From: Acanthamoeba sp. SK_2022b
Taxonomy: Eukaryota > Discosea > Longamoebia > Acanthamoebidae
Direction: 5' to 3'
Length of the DNA: 64,000 nucleotides
Assembly: GCA_027943245.1 (NCBI GenBank)
Contig: JANDJZ010000038.1
Location: forward strand, 124,001-188,000
The position numbers and the translations under genes are program-made. The notes beneath the pieces are model-generated. The model was not told the origin of the DNA. It did no database searches and saw nothing but the letters and a program-made list of their open reading frames with translations. Each line of letters opens with the position of its first letter. Position 1 is the stretch's first letter. Below, in pieces: positions 59,938-64,000 of this stretch.

Positions 59938-62900
59938 ATGGCAGATGAGCTCGAGGAAGAGAGGATTAGGCAGGAATTGGAAAATGGCCATGGAAGTGAT
60001 GGTGACCAGCGCCCAGACCCGTCGCCACTACCCAAGGAAGGGAAGACCCCTCGTACTAACGAAGAGTCAGGGCCAGATGGTAAAGCTGACACGAGGCCAG
60101 TGTTGGATGATTTGCCATCGCCGAGAAATGGGAAGACGCCTCGGCCTGGAGGAAGTGAAGATGGAGAAGAAGACGAGAAGGGGAAGGGAGAAGCCAAAGG
60201 GGTGGCCAAGGCCACCAAGACGCCCACCGGCACGAACGCCAATGCGGCTCGTACCAACCCCAAGGGCCGCACAAACGCCTATGCCGACAAGGCTGACTTG
60301 CGTCGCTACTACACCGCAATCGATCGCAACCTGCGCGACGGTACTTCGCCTCCTTGCAACAAATCTCATCTTTTTAAAGAAAAGGGCAGTTTGCCTGAAG
60401 ACCTCCACAAAATCCTCATTCAATGCTGCTATGTTGCTTGTCATCTGGTGCAACATCCTGAACGCGCATACTATGTCTGCAACAGAGCACATGCCAACCA
60501 AGCCGCTGGAGCTGGCCGATGAGGCACTGCGCAGTGTGCTCGACGAAACCGTGGAGAGCGTAGACCACCTGAACTACTTCATTCGGCTTGCTCTGCCCAA
60601 GATCGTCAAGAGTCTCCTGACCCGAAGGTGAGTTCCCTGCTGCTATCCCTGCACTCTCACATGGCCATGCACATGCTCTTATGACCACAGGGTGTGCTCC
60701 TCCTTGTTAACGCTTTCTCCTCTGCGTTGCTCTTCTTCGCAGAGACTTGAGCGGAAACATTCGCGTTCAGCTCAACAACTACCTCATTCGCTCCCTTGAC
60801 GTGGTCATCGCGTTTATGGGTCAAGGTACTTTCTGTGGAGCGAGGCCGCTGAGGACATGCACCGAACTCACCTTCATTCGGTGCACACTATGCAGACATC
60901 AAAGAAGTGGGGCAGACCCTCTGTATTTTGACACAACCCGACCAGCTCTTCTACAAACTCTCCAAGCGACCCGAGAAGGAGGTCTATCCCAAACTCATGG
61001 AGAAAGTTCGCGAGGTACGCGCTGCCGCCGTGCGCACTTTCATCGCGTTGCTCGTTCTCATCGCGCTGTCACACCCACCCACCCACCCACCCACCCACCC
61101 ACCCACCAGTACTTTGTCCAGAACGAGGTGACCCCGGCCAAGGACAGAGAGCTTTCGTGGGAGAGCGATTTTGTGTACCTCAACCCGGTATGCTGGTTTC
61201 ACACGTCCAGTTTTTATTTGTGTTTTGTTTTCGCGCTCAGAGCCCGTCGTGCGCCCACTAACTGTTGCGCTGTGACGCGTCCATCCACCTGTCCAGAAAG
61301 GGGAGCCCCTTTCCACGCAGTACCTTATCAGCGTGGAGTATTTCGGCAGGCGAGGAGGCTTCGATGCCATCATGGACAGACTGCAGGACAAGGAAAACAG
61401 ACCCCCGCTGCCCATCATCGAACTCCTCCTCAGGGCGGTTGTATACGTACGTCGTTTGTTGGGCCCTACTGCTCGTGTGGCGTGGCGACTGTGGCTCACC
61501 GCGTTGGCGCGTCGCAGTCGAGCAAGGTCCTGCGGAGGGACTTCGTGAAGGAGTACGTGCCCAAGGTCCAGCAGGCCATCTTCCACCAGCTGCTGGAGAC
61601 GACGCAGGAGGAGATGAAGAAGGAGACCAAGACGTCCTTCAAGGACATCTCCAAGTCGCTGAAGACACTACTGGGGCTCATCATGTCGCAAGATGAGATA
61701 GACAAGATCATCGAAGGTACAATCGTGCTGCTCGACCTTTCATTTCACAGTAAGCTGATCGCTGATCGCTCTGCTCAATGCCTACTCCTGTCGTTGGAAA
61801 AATTGTCTTCAGGCTTCAACTTGGACGCCGCGTTGATGTCCCTAAAGTCCAACGTGCTGGAGCGAAGGCTGAACGGGCTCAAGCTGATCAGGAAGATGAT
61901 CGCCCGCGCGACGCCCAAGGACGACAAGAAGTCTTCCTTGGCTTATTTTTGGAACAAGACCAAACAGGTGAGCCCTTTCATCAGCTTTCTTCTTTCTTCT
62001 TCTTCTTCTTCTCTCCTGCCGCTCGACTGCCAAACTTGACCGCTGCCCTGCGTGCAGGCGACTGCTGCGGTGGCGACGGGCTACGGCCCTGGGCCGGACG
62101 GAGAGAAGAAGGAGCCCGAGGAGAAGCCGCTCGACCCCAACTTTTTGCTGTCGTGGCTGCTGGACAACGAGATCCTCAAGCACCTGTTCACCAACACGCA
62201 TGTCGAGCTTATTCGCCAGTCGCTGGACATCCTCAACTTCCTTGTGAGCAAGAACAAGCTCGCCGTGGAGGACCTCGACATGCTCTGGGAAGCCTCACTC
62301 GGGCGCCACGAGTCCGAAAAGCGTGTCATTTTTGAAACCATCGTGAGCCTGGGCCAAAACCTGCCCATCAAGACGATCGGTATTTCTCCCTTTCTGTCGC
62401 TGGGTAGAAAATTTCTTTTTATACTAGACGTAATATTTCTTTTTTCTCCTATACTTTTATTACCTGCTCATACAACATGACACACCAGATCACATCTTCT
62501 CACGGATCATGGAGACGCCCATCAACGCCTACGACGCCGAAACTGTCATCCTCGTCCATGACTTCACTGTCATCGGCGTCAAGGCGAACGTATGTGTGCC
62601 ACGGCCCCGTTACGTTGCATGGAGCAATCCTTTGCTCACCTCTCGCGATTGGCGCGCACGACGCGACAGAACTCGGGCAAGAAGAACTGGTACGGCATGG
62701 ACACCCTGTGGAAGCTGGCCATGCAGGAAGGCGACGGCATTCAAGACGCCCTGGCCACTTGCGCGTTCGACAACCTCGTCGAGCTGCTCAAGCTCGAGCT
62801 CGTCGCGCCCGTGCGGACTGTCTACACCGAACGCTGCGCCGAGAACCTCATGAAGAGCGCCTGCATGCCACAGTCTCTCGAGCTTCTCATCAAAATCGTC

Positions 62901-64000
62901 GGTATGTCTGCGCAGCTCCGCTATGACTCCATAATCTGTTTGGCATTAGGCTTCGTTCGTTTCACCGCCTCTGTGTCCAGAAACCAACCCCAAGAAGGCG
63001 AGGAAGAAGGTGGTGGACTCGCTGGCACGCAAGTACAAGCTGCTCGACGCCTTCCTCGCCGACCTGCAAAAGTACAAGCGAGAGGTGCACAGCAGCGAGG
63101 TATGGCGCCAGCCGCGCGGCGTTGTTGGGGAGGGGGTTAGGGCAGTTGTTGCCTCTGGCCTGGCTGATCCTTCTTTTGTGCGTGGCCGCGCAGGAACAGG
63201 AAGACGACGGCGGCAAGAAAAAGAAGAAGAAAAAGAAGGGACGCGTGATGCCGATGAGGTACACGCACATGCAGCAGATCAAGATACGCCTTTCGTTCCT
63301 CGAGTTCCTGCTCGTCAACTCGTCGTCCAACTTGACGGCTGCCCAGGTAACACACTCGCACGGCAACCCTAACGCAGAACACAGTGGAACATAGAGAGAA
63401 TGTGTATGCGTGGGCACCACTGTACAGCAGCGTTGATTGCTCACTTTCCCTCTGCGCCCTCTCAGGTTGACGTGCTGTGGGACAATCTGATCACGAACGC
63501 CCTCGTCCCCGAGGAGCGAGAGGCCTGCTTCGCCTGGCTGGAGAAGTCCAGTGCCAACAAGCCCGATGGCTTCGTGGTACGCCTCTCCCCACTCGCTCTG
63601 AGCGCGTGTCCTTGGCGGTTTAGATCTAGGGAGCGGCGACGCTAATCGCCAATCTTCGTGTGGGCCAGGCGTTCGACGAGTCGGTCATTCAGCACCTGTT
63701 CGTGGACAAGATGGCGCAGATGGACTGCACGCTCCTCAACCAGGCGGGCTTCAACGTGTTCCACCGCTACTTCCTGGCCATCAATGAGAAGAAGGACAAG
63801 CTCAAGCGCGTGGACAAGGCCACCGACGAGCTCTACGTGACTTCGCCCGACCTCATCGGCATCGACAACCTCTGGCAGATCGCGCTCGACGCCCAGGATG
63901 TTGAGGTGTCCAAAGCGGCCATTCGCACACTCAACGAGTTGCACCAAAACGTAAGGGCTCTCCCGTGTTCGCGCGATGCGGAGAACCACAGCCCAACCGA
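59938..64000 (+). CDS. Giant USP9X/USP24/USP34-like protein, N-terminal part (3' partial)
   Basis: Predicted N-terminal scaffold of a very large ubiquitin-specific protease; the window ends before any catalytic domain. ATG at 59938 (MADELEEERIRQELENG), then an acidic/Lys-rich, Pro-rich leader. Helical-repeat exons follow: PLELADEALRSVLDETVESV, LYKLSKRPEKEVYPKLMEKV, DFVKEYVPKVQQAIFHQLLE, AALMSLKSNVLERRLNGLKL, DLDMLWEASLGRHESEKRVI, GMDTLWKLAMQEGDGIQDAL, VDVLWDNLITNALVPEERE, VIQHLFVDKMAQMDCTLLNQ, GIDNLWQIALDAQDVEVSKA. The GRHES-type block and the last two blocks resemble USP24/USP34 armadillo-like regions. Over 15 introns. The family call is mine from these blocks; the catalytic domain cannot be checked here. 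Confidence 0.7.
61070..61108 (+). repeat. (CCCA)n microsatellite in a USP-like intron
   Basis: About nine CCCA/CACC units in the pyrimidine-rich end of an intron, running straight into the CAG-type acceptor before the exon that reads YFVQNEVTPAK. Confidence 0.9.

Overview
The window reads as nuclear DNA of a free-living amoeba, most probably Acanthamoeba or a close discosean relative. I infer this from GC-rich, CpG-rich coding DNA, very short intergenic gaps, many short GT-AG introns (about 50-150 bases) in nearly every gene, scattered single nuclear tRNA genes, and the gene content: a receptor kinase with a bacterial-type phosphate-binding ectodomain, Zn2Cys6 factors in a non-fungal setting, amoebal LRR proteins, ATG9 and a USP9X/24/34-like protein. 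No sequence search was possible; all assignments come from reading motifs and splice joins by eye.

Layout. 1-14.4 kb: 3' end of an SDR oxidoreductase, a Nab2/ZC3H14-type poly(A)-binding zinc-finger protein, a 1787-residue receptor with two kinase domains around a degenerate nucleotide-cyclase domain, a secreted type-B carboxylesterase, tRNA-Trp, and a membrane-anchored TPR protein. 14.8-24.3 kb: an SH3/coiled-coil/proline-rich scaffold protein and two convergent paralogous LRR proteins. 24.7-33.2 kb: a two-RRM protein, a 3CxxC zinc protein, a RecQ helicase, a small zinc-ribbon protein matching the Shiftless (SHFL) pattern, and a secreted protein with a phosphatase-like CX5R motif. 33.3-34.4 kb: tRNA-Gln and tRNA-Ile enclosing about 0.9 kb with almost no CpG. 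34.5-39.3 kb: a secreted protein, an ankyrin protein, and a BNR-repeat type I membrane protein. 39.4-43.4 kb: five tRNA genes (Gly, Gly, Arg, Arg, Gly) around GMP synthetase. 44.1-53.7 kb: ribosomal protein uL23, ATG9, a secreted protein, a GT31-like glycosyltransferase, and a mitochondrial-type beta-carbonic anhydrase. 54.2-59.6 kb: two tandem Zn2Cys6 + AT-hook + PAS-like regulators. 59.9 kb to the end: the N-terminal part of a giant USP-family protein.

The genes do not form an operon or one pathway; this is an ordinary eukaryotic gene-dense segment. The parts most worth attention are the SHFL-like gene, the pseudocyclase receptor kinase, the CpG-free block between tRNA genes, the inverted Arg/Gly tRNA pairs around GMP synthetase, and the two sets of local gene duplicates (LRR pair, Zn2Cys6 pair).
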